Shown here in pieces: positions 8,332-16,491 of a stretch of 64,000 nt of DNA. A program made the position numbers and the translations under genes. The notes beneath the pieces were generated by a model. That model was not told the origin of the DNA and ran no database searches. It worked only from the letters and a program-made list of their open reading frames with translations. Source of the stretch: Bacteroidales bacterium (GTDB taxonomy: Bacteria > Bacteroidota > Bacteroidia > Bacteroidales > UBA932); contig JAFZQO010000023.1 in the NCBI GenBank assembly GCA_017620335.1, positions 1 to 64,000 on the forward strand. Reading direction: 5' to 3'. Within the stretch, counting starts at the first letter, position 1. Each line of letters opens with the position of its first letter.

Positions 8332-9591
8332 ATGAAAACACGCTTCATTATCATCGCTTCGGTCCTCCTGGCGCTCACTTCCTGTGGCACCACGGCCTCG
8401 CTCTCGCAGGCACCGGCCCAGAAGTACCAGGATGGAATCTACTATAGGCCGCAGTCCCTGTCGCTCGATGCCCAGGCTGCGCAGTTGAACGCTACCGACG
8501 ACCTCATCGCCCGCACCAAGTCCTCCGCAGTCTTCGTGAAGACCGTGGGCAAGGTCGATACCCTTTTCATCCCTGACAACATGTCAGCCTCCATTAAGTT
8601 CAACCACAGGGACAGCACCACCACGGTGTCGCTCTACGACGTCGACGACCTCGACTGGTGGAGATGGAACTCCTCGTTCTATCCCTGGTATGGATACGGA
8701 TTCGGCTGGCCTTATCATTATTCGTACATCGGTTCCTACAGGTGGTACCGCAACATGTACTATGGATGGTACGATCCGTTCTGGTACGACCCCTTCTGGT
8801 ATGACCCGTTCTGGGGACCTTCATGGGCTTACGGCTTCGGCCCCTACTGGTATGACCCGTTCTGGTATGGTTACGGCTATGCCGGCTGGTACGGAGACCC
8901 CTTCTTCTGGCATTATCCTTATTATTTTGCCGGCGGAGCCTATTTCGGTCCGAGGTATTACGGCCATGAGCTCGCCACCAGGAGCGACCAGGGCACCTTC
9001 ATCGCGGCCAATCCTCGCAACGGCGTAGGCCGCGTGGTGCGCACCGGCGCCGGCCGCACGGTCGCCAGCTCCGCGGCGGCCTCCGGCTCCGCTGCTCAGA
9101 AGGCCTCCGGCCGCATGGCCGTGGCTTCGCGAACAGCCTCTTCCGCGGCGGGTTCCGCTTCTGCGGCCTCCCGCACCAATTCCACGGCCAGCCGCACGGT
9201 CTCCACTGCATCCCGCAGCGTCTCCACGGCGACCCGCGCTGCATCCGCGGCGTCCCGTTCGACCTCCTCTGCCGTACGCGGTTCCTCCGCATCCGGCTCC
9301 TCCACCTCTTCCAGCCGCGCATCCTCAGGCAGCACCTACAGGAGGTCCGCCTCCTCCGGCAGCTCCTCTTCCGGCAGCACCTATAGCAGCGGCAGCATCG
9401 GCCGCAGCAGCTCTTCCGGCAGCTATGGCGGCGGCAGTGCATCCCGCAGCTCCGGCGGCTACAGCGGTGGTGGCTATAGCGGCGGTGGTGCGTCCCGCAG
9501 CTCCGGCGGCGGTTTCAGCGGCGGTTCCTCCGGCGGCGGCGCGTCCCGCAGCGCGGGCGGCAGCTCCGGCGGTGGCGGCGGACGCCGATAA
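8332..9591 (+). CDS. Aromatic-repeat and Ser/Ala/Gly-rich lipoprotein
   Basis: A 419-residue lipoprotein of unknown role. A signal peptide ends in the lipobox LTSC (cysteine at residue 19). Residues about 20-105 form an ordinary globular region. Residues about 108-205 are extremely rich in Tyr, Trp, Phe, Pro and Asp, with four to five copies of a WYDPFW unit and many GYGYG/YWY runs. After a short spacer, residues about 225-419 are nearly all Ser, Ala, Arg, Thr and later Gly, with (G)GYSGG and ASRSS repeats ending in GGGGGRR. Similar low-complexity lipoproteins occur in Bacteroidales and are often misnamed vitellogenin-like. A possible job is surface adhesion or interaction with peptidoglycan or polysaccharide; this is inference. 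The next gene is a barrel 42 bases downstream. Confidence 0.72.
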   Translation: MKTRFIIIASVLLALTSCGTTASLSQAPAQKYQDGIYYRPQSLSLDAQAAQLNATDDLIARTKSSAVFVKTVGKVDTLFIPDNMSASIKFNHRDSTTTVSLYDVDDLDWWRWNSSFYPWYGYGFGWPYHYSYIGSYRWYRNMYYGWYDPFWYDPFWYDPFWGPSWAYGFGPYWYDPFWYGYGYAGWYGDPFFWHYPYYFAGGAYFGPRYYGHELATRSDQGTFIAANPRNGVGRVVRTGAGRTVASSAAASGSAAQKASGRMAVASRTASSAAGSASAASRTNSTASRTVSTASRSVSTATRAASAASRSTSSAVRGSSASGSSTSSSRASSGSTYRRSASSGSSSSGSTYSSGSIGRSSSSGSYGGGSASRSSGGYSGGGYSGGGASRSSGGGFSGGSSGGGASRSAGGSSGGGGGRR

Positions 9592-9633
9592 CTCCCAGTC
9601 CCTTTGACCATTTCACTTTCACAGATTGAAGAT

Positions 9634-11358
9634 ATGAGAAGATTTGCATTGGCTGCGCTACTGTCCCTCGCGGCTGCGGCAGCCGGAGCCCAGACCATGT
9701 CCGAGGCTCTCACATATAGCGTGAACGATTACTTCGGAACGGCCCGTTCCATCGCCCTCGGAGGCGCCATGACGGCTCTCGGCGGCGACCTGGGATCCAT
9801 CGGGATCAATCCCGCCGGATCCGCCGTCGCCCCCTACTCGCAGTTCGCCATCTCCCCGGGCATTACCATCCTGAGCAATACTTCCGGCTATTCCACATCC
9901 TACAGTGAGGATTATTCCGGATATCTCGACTACCGTACGAACAAGTTCAACATCCCCAACCTGGGGTTCACCCTCAGGTTCGATACCTACAACTCTTCCA
10001 TGAAGTCCTTCACGCTCGGCTTCATGTCGACCGCGACCAGCCACTTCATGAACGATTACGTGGGCCAGGGGATCAACAACAAGACTTCGCTCCTAGGATC
10101 GTTCGGAGCCGGTGCTTCTCCTTACACCCCTTCCGAGCTCAATGACCGCAACGGCTGGTTCTCGTCCGGAATTCCGTGGAACTATCTTGCGGCCTACCAG
10201 GGCGGCATGATCGCCGAGGCCTATGACGAGTACGGCCAGCCCATGGTCGACGGCTACGGCAACTACACCTATCTCGGCGCCACCGAGGCCATGTTCCCGA
10301 ACGGCGACGGCTCGTACGACATCCGCACCCAGGGTCAGCTTGACCAGTACTCCCGCGTCCAGACTTATGGTGCAAAGTACGACATCCTGATGAACCTCGG
10401 CATGAACTTCAACGACAGGTTCTTTGTCGGATTCAATCTCGGCATGCCCGTGGCGACTTACCGCTATTCCGAGTATTTCGAGGAGAACGCGGTCGATACG
10501 GCCGACTTCCCGATCGAGTATGCCGACGGTGTTGTCACCAACTTCAGCAGCGCCCGCTACCAGTACAGCCAGCTCTCCGACATCTCCGGGGTCTATCTCA
10601 AGGCCGGTTTCATCTGGACCCCCGGCGGCGGCCTGCGCGTCGGCGCAGCCGTCCAGACTCCGACATTCATGACCATCCGTGACGTCTGGAACGTCTCTAC
10701 CAACACCTATTTCACTTCGTCGGAATATAATACTTCCGCCGACAGCCCGTCGAACGACTATCAGTACAACCTCATCTCTCCCTGGCGCCTCAACGCCGGC
10801 GTCGCCTACACGCTGGGCGCCTTCGGCCTGGTCAGCGCCGATTTCGAGATGGCCGACTATAGCTCCATGCGTTTCTCCGAATCGGCTGAATACTATCACA
10901 ACGCCAATACCTTCAGGATGGAGAACGCCGTGAACCGCAATTTCGCCGGCAAGGAGTATTCCGGACGCTTCGGCATCGAGGTCAGGCCTGTTCCCTCCCT
11001 GTCCCTCAGGGCAGGATACGCCCTGCGCACCTCGCCCGAGTATTATGCCTTCGACAAGAACGGCGTGAAGTACACCGCCGCGGGATACATCAACTATTAC
11101 GACGAGTTCGAGAGCGGTGAGAATTACATCACCGGCAAGACTCCTTTCGGGGATATCCTCAGCACCTATTCCGGCGGTATCGGATACTCCTCCGACGGAT
11201 CCTTCTTCGCCGACTTCGCCTTCAGGATGGCCAAGTATCCTTCCGGGTACTTCAACCCTTACGGCGACTACATCACCGGCGGTGACGAGTTCCTGCCCGA
11301 GGTCGTCCAGACCCGGACCATGTCGGACCTCGTCCTCACCCTTGGCTGGAGGTTCTAA
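9634..11358 (+). CDS. Outer-membrane beta-barrel protein, OmpP1/FadL-like
   Basis: A 574-residue outer-membrane protein. Residues 1-20 (MRRFALAALLSLAAAAAGAQ) are a signal peptide. The mature start continues with YFGTARSIALGGAMTALGGD and then GSIGINPAGSA, the conserved hatch segment of OmpP1/FadL/TodX and PorV-type barrels. The rest is alternating strands rich in aromatic residues, and the last residues LVLTLGWRF end in a phenylalanine, as expected of a BAM substrate. The family imports hydrophobic molecules or serves as a secretion partner. I use the ATG at 9634, next to the signal peptide, not the TTG at 9604. It ends four bases over the wbqC end, tail to tail. Confidence 0.8.
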   Translation: MRRFALAALLSLAAAAAGAQTMSEALTYSVNDYFGTARSIALGGAMTALGGDLGSIGINPAGSAVAPYSQFAISPGITILSNTSGYSTSYSEDYSGYLDYRTNKFNIPNLGFTLRFDTYNSSMKSFTLGFMSTATSHFMNDYVGQGINNKTSLLGSFGAGASPYTPSELNDRNGWFSSGIPWNYLAAYQGGMIAEAYDEYGQPMVDGYGNYTYLGATEAMFPNGDGSYDIRTQGQLDQYSRVQTYGAKYDILMNLGMNFNDRFFVGFNLGMPVATYRYSEYFEENAVDTADFPIEYADGVVTNFSSARYQYSQLSDISGVYLKAGFIWTPGGGLRVGAAVQTPTFMTIRDVWNVSTNTYFTSSEYNTSADSPSNDYQYNLISPWRLNAGVAYTLGAFGLVSADFEMADYSSMRFSESAEYYHNANTFRMENAVNRNFAGKEYSGRFGIEVRPVPSLSLRAGYALRTSPEYYAFDKNGVKYTAAGYINYYDEFESGENYITGKTPFGDILSTYSGGIGYSSDGSFFADFAFRMAKYPSGYFNPYGDYITGGDEFLPEVVQTRTMSDLVLTLGWRF

Positions 11359-12011
11359 AGGCTCTTAAGATAAAGGATTGAATCGGGACCTTCGTTGAAG
11401 AGGAGGTCCATGATCGAAAGGTTCGGTGCGAAGCCGTATTTCCGGGAGAAGACCTGGAAATACGGCTTCGCCAGCGAAAGGTCTTCGAGGATGGTGTTGC
11501 CGCGCTTGGGGTGAATCACCTCGCGAAGGTCCTCGCCGTAGATGCCGGAGCCGGCCGGCGTGAACTCCTCCGTGAAGCGGATATCGGCCCGGATGCCGGT
11601 CTTTTCGAGGAAATAGCGAAGGATGGACAGGTTGAATTCGAGTAGGGTGCGCGGACACTCCTCCAGCAACGCGAATAGGCTGTCCCTGTAGTGGTCGAAA
11701 TAGGCTGAGGACTCGTAAGCGGCGGCTATTGCGCGCTCCGTGCGGATGAGCCAGGGCGTGGACCAGTCCACCTCCACATCCGTTATCGGGAGTTTCTGCG
11801 CGCTCTCTCCGCCGACAACGGGGAAGGATAGGCTCTGGATTCCGTCTGCCGCATAATACTTGAAGCGGTTGCGGTAGCTCTGCTTCTTATAGTGCTCGCA
11901 GGCTTCGATGTATATGACCGAAGGCTTCACCTCGTCCGTGGACAGGGTGAAGCCTTCCGCTATTTTCGCAAAGTACTCTACGGGAGGGAAATATGCCGTG
12001 GAGAAAAGCAT
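11355..12011 (-). CDS. WbqC-like family protein
   Basis: A 218-residue cytoplasmic protein of the WbqC family, opening with LFSTAYFPPVEYFAKIAEG and containing IYIEACEHYKKQSYRNR, the conserved core of the family, plus VDWSTPWLIRTERAIAAAY. Members lie in polysaccharide or lipid A gene sets, but no enzyme activity is firmly assigned. The start at 12011 is the ATG preceding the family opening; the longer frame overlaps lpxA in another frame. It follows lpxA by four bases on the same strand, so it is likely the last gene of the lpxD-lpxC-lpxA-wbqC operon. Confidence 0.82.
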   Translation of the reverse strand: MLFSTAYFPPVEYFAKIAEGFTLSTDEVKPSVIYIEACEHYKKQSYRNRFKYYAADGIQSLSFPVVGGESAQKLPITDVEVDWSTPWLIRTERAIAAAYESSAYFDHYRDSLFALLEECPRTLLEFNLSILRYFLEKTGIRADIRFTEEFTPAGSGIYGEDLREVIHPKRGNTILEDLSLAKPYFQVFSRKYGFAPNLSIMDLLFNEGPDSILYLKSL

Positions 12012-12015
12012 GGCG

Positions 12016-12828
12016 TCACCAGTCGGAACCTTTCTCCCGGGTGTCTCCGGGGCGGACGATGCCGCGCTTGGAGTTGCGGATGAAGTTGAGTATGGTGTCC
12101 TTCTCCTCGGATGGAGGGAATCCTGCCTCCACACGGGCGCAGCCGTCGCTGATGTTGTTGCCCTGGAAGTAGATGGTGTCGTAGATGTCCTTGATGTTGC
12201 GGATGACGTCGGAGTCGAAGCCGCGGCGGCGCAGCCCCACGATGTTGACGCCGACGTAACAGAGGGGTTCGCGGCCGCACAGGGTATAGGGCGGGACGTC
12301 CTTGCTGATCCTGAAGCCGCCGCCTATCATGGCATGCGTGCCGATGTGGCTGAACTGGTGCGCCACGGTACTGCCGCCGATGATGGCCCAGTCGTCGACG
12401 TCCGTCTCGCCGGCGAGCCCGACGAAGCTGACGAGGATGCAATGGTTTCCGACGCAGCAGTCGTGCGCGACGTGCACGTAGGACATGACGAGGGTGTCAT
12501 GCCCGATGCGGGTCACGCCCTTGCCGCTGGCCCTGGTGCCGCGGTTGATGGTCGCGCATTCGCGTATGGTGACGTTGTCGCCAATCTCGACATAGGAGAT
12601 CTCGCCGTCGTATTTCAGGTCCTGGGGAATGGCGCTCACCACCGCACCGGGAAAGATTTCGCAGCCCTTTCCTATCTTGGCGTAGGAATAGATGACGGCG
12701 TGGGGATGTATCTTGCAGTTGTCTCCGATGGTGACGTTGGCGTCGATGAAAGCATAAGGTCCCACTTCGACGTTGTCTCCGAGGACGGCGTCCGGGCTTA
12801 TGATGGCGGTAGGATGGATTCTGTTCAT
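12016..12828 (-). CDS. lpxA: UDP-N-acetylglucosamine O-acyltransferase LpxA
   Basis: LpxA transfers a 3-hydroxyacyl group from ACP to the 3-OH of UDP-GlcNAc, the first step of lipid A synthesis. The 270-residue protein is a left-handed parallel beta helix of hexapeptide repeats (for example VLGDNVEVGPYAFI, VTIGDNCKI). The catalytic histidine lies in SYVHVAHDCCVGN, with the family's GLAGETDV and GRIVAHQFSHIG-like GGSTVAHQFSHIG segment. A helical C-terminal domain with DIYDTIYFQGNN follows. Length fits the family. It is preceded by lpxC and lpxD in the same direction. Confidence 0.96.
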   Translation of the reverse strand: MNRIHPTAIISPDAVLGDNVEVGPYAFIDANVTIGDNCKIHPHAVIYSYAKIGKGCEIFPGAVVSAIPQDLKYDGEISYVEIGDNVTIRECATINRGTRASGKGVTRIGHDTLVMSYVHVAHDCCVGNHCILVSFVGLAGETDVDDWAIIGGSTVAHQFSHIGTHAMIGGGFRISKDVPPYTLCGREPLCYVGVNIVGLRRRGFDSDVIRNIKDIYDTIYFQGNNISDGCARVEAGFPPSEEKDTILNFIRNSKRGIVRPGDTREKGSDW

Positions 12829-12857
12829 TTTCTTGATGGTTGATGATACGGACGGTG

Positions 12858-13769
12858 TTACTTCAAAACCAGTGCCTTCCTGATTTCCTTAGCGGCCTGG
12901 GTGTTGATGGTGTGGCCTGGCTTGAAAGCCGTAATAGAGGCGTTCAGCCAGCCCCCTGCAAGCCTGAGGTCGCCGATGATGTCCAGCAGCTTGTGGCGCC
13001 CGCACTCGTCGGGGAAATGTAGTTTGAGATTGTTGAGGTATCCTTCCTCCGTGCAGGTCAGGGACGGCAGGCCGAGCAGGGCGCAAAGGTCGTCGATCTG
13101 TTCCTGGGAGACAGGATGCTCGATGATGACTATGGCGTTGTCCACGTCGCCGCCCTTCACCAGTCCCTGGCGGGCGAGGAATTCTATCTCATGGAAGAAT
13201 ACGAATGTGCGGCACGGGGCGATGCCGGAGGCGTATCCGGCATCCGGAGTCCACTCCGCGGACTGGACGCCCAGCACGCGCGATCCGAAATCGACGGTGA
13301 TGCTTATCCCGGGCCTGCCGGAGGGTACGGCCTTCACCCAGGCCCCGCTCCTTTCGTCACGGACTTCCACCTCGTGCGCAAGCTCCAGGAAACGCCTGGG
13401 TGCGTCCTGGGGGATGATGCCCGCCTTCCTGAAGGCTTCCACGTAGAGGCGGGCGCTGCCGTCAAGGATGGGCACCTCGGCGTTGTCGAGCCTTATCAGG
13501 GCATTGTCTATGCCCATTCCCGTCAGGGCGGAAAGGATGTGCTCGACGGTCGCGGCGGAGGCGTCGCCGAAGGAGAGGGTAGTGCTTCGGGCCGTACTCG
13601 AGACGTTCTCCGCGAGGGCGTCCACGAACGCTTCCGGACCGATGTCGGTCCTCAGGAAGCGTATGCCCGTGTCCGCCGGGGCGGGCTCCACGGACATGTG
13701 GGCGTAGCGTCCCGTGTGAAGGCCCTTTCCTTCGAATGTGCAGGTATTTCCGAGGGTATGCTGGTTCAT
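12858..13769 (-). CDS. lpxC: UDP-3-O-acyl-N-acetylglucosamine deacetylase LpxC, single-domain
   Basis: LpxC is the zinc deacetylase that commits UDP-GlcNAc to lipid A. The 303-residue protein starts with QHTLGNTCTFEGKGLHTG, has the first zinc histidine in TVEHILSAL and the second zinc His/Asp pair in HKLLDIIGDL, and ends with the catalytic region around FKPGHTINTQAAKEI. In most Bacteroidota LpxC is fused to the FabZ dehydratase in a protein of about 460 residues; here the gene stops after the LpxC part and only 29 bases separate it from lpxA, so no FabZ domain is present. Its start codon abuts the lpxD stop. Confidence 0.95.
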   Translation of the reverse strand: MNQHTLGNTCTFEGKGLHTGRYAHMSVEPAPADTGIRFLRTDIGPEAFVDALAENVSSTARSTTLSFGDASAATVEHILSALTGMGIDNALIRLDNAEVPILDGSARLYVEAFRKAGIIPQDAPRRFLELAHEVEVRDERSGAWVKAVPSGRPGISITVDFGSRVLGVQSAEWTPDAGYASGIAPCRTFVFFHEIEFLARQGLVKGGDVDNAIVIIEHPVSQEQIDDLCALLGLPSLTCTEEGYLNNLKLHFPDECGRHKLLDIIGDLRLAGGWLNASITAFKPGHTINTQAAKEIRKALVLK

Positions 13770-14759
13770 CTATTGCTTTCCGTTCTGCTTGAAAATCGCG
13801 TAGCTGCGCATGTAGTTGTTGATGTCGATGGCCGGGGTGCCGAAGATCTTCTGCCCGCTCTTCCTTACGTTGCCGATGACGCCGGACTGGGCTGCTATGG
13901 TGGTGCCGTCGGCGATGGTGAGATGGCCGACGATGCCCACCTGGCCGGCGATGATGCAGTTCTTGCCGATCTTGGTCGAGCCCGCTATGCCCACCTGGGC
14001 CGCCATCACGGTATTGTCGCCGATCTGGACGTTGTGGGCTATCTGGCAGAGGTTGTCTATCTTCACCCCGTTGCCGATGACGGTCGACTCCATCTCGGCT
14101 CGGTCCACGGTGGTGTTGGCCCCGATCTCTACGTCGTTGCCTATGATGACATTTCCGAGATGCTCTATCTTCTCCCATGTCCCGTCAGGCTGCGGGGCGT
14201 TGCCAAAGCCGTCGGAGCCTATCACGCAGTTGGCGTGGAGGATGACGCGGTCCCCGATGACCATGCCGGGATAGATGCGGACGCCGGGATACAGGATGCA
14301 GTCCCTGCCTATGGTGGTCCCGTCGCCGATATAGACGTTCTGGTAGATCCTGGTACCGTCCCCGACGCGGCATTTCTTCCCTATATACGAGAAACTGCCG
14401 ACATAGACCTTCTTCCCGAGTTTCGCGGAGGGATAGACAAGGGACATGAGGCTGCGGTGATGCTTGAACTTGCTCTCGTGGTCGTGTACGTACTTTAGCA
14501 GGTATGCGACCGAGGAATATGCGTCGTCTACGCGGATGAGAGTGGCCGAAACGGGCTCTTTCGGGGCGAAGTCCTTGTTCACGATTATGGCCGACGCCTT
14601 GCTACCGTATACGTAATGCTCGTATTTGGGATTGGCGTAGAAGCAGAGCCTGCCCGGTTTGCCGTGCTCAATCTTGGCGAAGGCGGTAACCTTCTCGTCG
14701 GGGTTTCCGTCCACGGTTCCTTTCAGTATCCTTGCAAGCTCTTTTGCCGTGAATTCCAT
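13770..14759 (-). CDS. lpxD: UDP-3-O-(3-hydroxyacyl)glucosamine N-acyltransferase LpxD
   Basis: LpxD N-acylates UDP-3-O-acylglucosamine, the third lipid A step. The 329-residue protein has an N-terminal uridine-binding domain (residues about 1-100, [18 protein letters not shown] and [17 protein letters not shown]), then a hexapeptide-repeat helix including [17 protein letters not shown] and [16 protein letters not shown]. The catalytic histidine is in [14 protein letters not shown]. It is the first gene of the minus-strand block lpxD-lpxC-lpxA-wbqC. A TAAATTTG box on the minus strand (14786-14779) lies about 20 bases before the start. Confidence 0.96.
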   Translation of the reverse strand: MEFTAKELARILKGTVDGNPDEKVTAFAKIEHGKPGRLCFYANPKYEHYVYGSKASAIIVNKDFAPKEPVSATLIRVDDAYSSVAYLLKYVHDHESKFKHHRSLMSLVYPSAKLGKKVYVGSFSYIGKKCRVGDGTRIYQNVYIGDGTTIGRDCILYPGVRIYPGMVIGDRVILHANCVIGSDGFGNAPQPDGTWEKIEHLGNVIIGNDVEIGANTTVDRAEMESTVIGNGVKIDNLCQIAHNVQIGDNTVMAAQVGIAGSTKIGKNCIIAGQVGIVGHLTIADGTTIAAQSGVIGNVRKSGQKIFGTPAIDINNYMRSYAIFKQNGKQ

Positions 14760-14774
14760 AGAATGTCTGTTTAT

Positions 14775-14806
14775 TTTGCAAATTTAAGAATTATTTTCTA
14801 CTTTTG
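14775..14806 (+). promoter_or_regulatory. Consensus promoter of the rimP-nusA-infB operon, overlapping the lpxD -7 box
   Basis: TTTG (14775-14778), 20 bases, TACTTTTG (14799-14806) is a perfect Bacteroidota promoter on the plus strand. On the minus strand TAAATTTG (14786-14779) overlaps it and faces lpxD, so the two operons share a compact divergent control region. The rimP leader is about 90 bases. It contains AATCCTGCG-CGGA-CGCAGGGATT (about 14870-14893), a strong hairpin ending 10 bases before the rimP start, and a second possible fold with ATAGG/CCTAT arms. Confidence 0.8.
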
Positions 14807-14903
14807 CACCCGTGAAAGAGATAGGGGCCGGCCGGTTCCTATCTTTGTTATTATAAACCGCCGTATTAGGCCAATCCTGCGCGGACGCAGGGATTATTAG
14901 GAT

Positions 14904-15182
14904 ATGGACAGGACAGAACTGGTAAAAGTGCTTGAAGCCGCCGCCCTGGAATGCGGCTGCTCAGTCGCGGCCCTCGCTTTCGACGAGGACGATAACGTCA
15001 TCGACGTGACCATCACGAAGGAGGAGGGGCCGGTCAGCCTCGGGGACTGCGAACATGTGCACCGCGCCGTCCTGGCCGCCTTCGACCGTGATGTCGAGGA
15101 CTACGCCCTCACGGTCGGATCGGCCGGCATAAGCGGCGCCGAGGCCGACGCGCTTCTCAGGGAAATGGAAGACAAAGATTAA
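14904..15182 (+). CDS. rimP: Ribosome maturation factor RimP, N-terminal domain only
   Basis: RimP helps assemble the 30S subunit. This protein has only 92 residues against about 150 in the family. It keeps the N-terminal alpha/beta domain: an opening helix, CGCSVAALAFDEDDNVIDVTI, a SLGDCEHVHRAV helix and a YALTVGSAGIS strand that matches the family's LEVSSPGL signature (here VGSAGIS). The C-terminal SH3-like domain is missing and the frame ends in TAA 14 bases before nusA. Position in rimP-nusA-infB makes the identity firm despite low similarity. The product may be a naturally minimal RimP or a degraded one. Confidence 0.83.
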   Translation: MDRTELVKVLEAAALECGCSVAALAFDEDDNVIDVTITKEEGPVSLGDCEHVHRAVLAAFDRDVEDYALTVGSAGISGAEADALLREMEDKD

Positions 15183-15196
15183 ACGCATAACATAAC

Positions 15197-16465
15197 ATGG
15201 AAAAAGAAAACGTAGTAACCCTCATTGATGCGTTCAAGGACTTCAAGGAGGAAAAGAACATTGACAGACCCGTGATGATGGGCGTCCTCAAGGACGTCTT
15301 CATGACCCAGATCGCCAAGACCTACGGCTCTTCCGACAACTTTGACGTCATCGTCAACGTGGACAAGGGCACCTGCGAGATCTACCAGAACTTCGAGATC
15401 GTCGAGGAGGTGGAGAACCCCAACACCGAGATGACCCCGGAGCAGGTGGCCGCAGAGACCGGCGACGATGACTACGAGATCGGCGACACCTATACCAAGG
15501 AGCTGAGCCTCAAGTCTTTCGGCCGCAGGGGCATCCTCAACATCCGTCAGAACCTCCAGGGCCGCATCATGGACATTGAGAAGGCCAACGTCTACAAGAA
15601 GTACTCCGAGAAGATCGGCGAGATCTTCAGCGGCGAGGTATATCAGACCTGGTCCAAGGAGGTCCTCATCCTCGACGAGGACGGCAACGAGCTGCACATC
15701 CCCAAGGATGAGCAGATCCCTGGCGAGCGATTCAAGAAGAACGACACCGTCCGCGCCATCATCAAGAGCGTCGAGATGCGCAACAACACCACTCCGTACA
15801 TCACCCTTTCCCGTACCTCCAACGAGTTCCTCGAGCGTCTGTTCGAGCAGGAGGTTCCCGAGATCCTGGACGGCCTCATCACCGTCAAGAAGGTGGTGCG
15901 CGTCCCTGGCGAGAGGGCCAAGGTCGCCGTGGAGTCCTATGACGAGCGCATCGACCCCATCGGGGCCTGCATCGGCGTGAAGGGCGGCCGCATCATCGGC
16001 ATCGTCCGCGAGCTCCGCAACGAGAATATCGACGTGATCCAGTGGACGAACAACCAGCCGCTGCTTATCCAGCGCGCCCTCAACCCGGCCCGCGTGTCCT
16101 CCATCGACATGGGCTCCGGCCCGAACGACAAGGTGAAGGTTTACATGCAGCCCGAGGAGGTGAAGAAGGGCGTCGGCCGCGGAGGATGCAACATCCAGCT
16201 GGCCGGAATGCTCGTGGACCGCGAGATCGAGGTATGGCGCCAGCTTCCGAAGGAAGAGATCGACAGCGAAGAGGAGGACGTGCTCCTCAGCGAGTTCGAG
16301 AACGAGATCGACACCTGGGTCATCGAGAAGCTCCAGTCCATCGGCTGCGACACCGCCAAGAGCGTGCTAGCACTCTCTCCGGAGGACGTCGCGCGCCGCG
16401 CCGACCTCGAGGACGAGACCGTCGAGGATGTTTTCAATATCCTCAGGGCCGAGTTCGAGGATTAG
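15197..16465 (+). CDS. nusA: Transcription termination/antitermination factor NusA
   Basis: NusA binds RNA polymerase and nascent RNA and modulates pausing, termination and antitermination. The 422-residue protein has the N-terminal polymerase-binding domain (residues about 1-130, ending in the NIRQNLQGRIMDIE segment), an S1 domain (about 135-200), and two KH domains (about 200-345) with DERIDPIGACIGVKGGRI, the conserved KH signature, and GRGGCNIQLAG in the second. A short acidic C-terminal tail follows with a helix-hairpin-like LQSIGCDTAKSVLALSPEDV. The gene lies between rimP and infB in the usual order, with 14- and 26-base gaps. Confidence 0.96.
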   Translation: MEKENVVTLIDAFKDFKEEKNIDRPVMMGVLKDVFMTQIAKTYGSSDNFDVIVNVDKGTCEIYQNFEIVEEVENPNTEMTPEQVAAETGDDDYEIGDTYTKELSLKSFGRRGILNIRQNLQGRIMDIEKANVYKKYSEKIGEIFSGEVYQTWSKEVLILDEDGNELHIPKDEQIPGERFKKNDTVRAIIKSVEMRNNTTPYITLSRTSNEFLERLFEQEVPEILDGLITVKKVVRVPGERAKVAVESYDERIDPIGACIGVKGGRIIGIVRELRNENIDVIQWTNNQPLLIQRALNPARVSSIDMGSGPNDKVKVYMQPEEVKKGVGRGGCNIQLAGMLVDREIEVWRQLPKEEIDSEEEDVLLSEFENEIDTWVIEKLQSIGCDTAKSVLALSPEDVARRADLEDETVEDVFNILRAEFED

Positions 16466-16491
16466 TTTGACTTTAACAAAGGGGGTATCAT

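Noticed and set aside
13116-14498. 460-residue plus-strand open frame
   Set aside because: Antisense to lpxC and lpxD, which are complete and conserved on the other strand.
14870-14893. Hairpin before rimP as a riboswitch
   Set aside because: It is a simple stem-loop with no recognisable aptamer core; kept only as a leader hairpin note.
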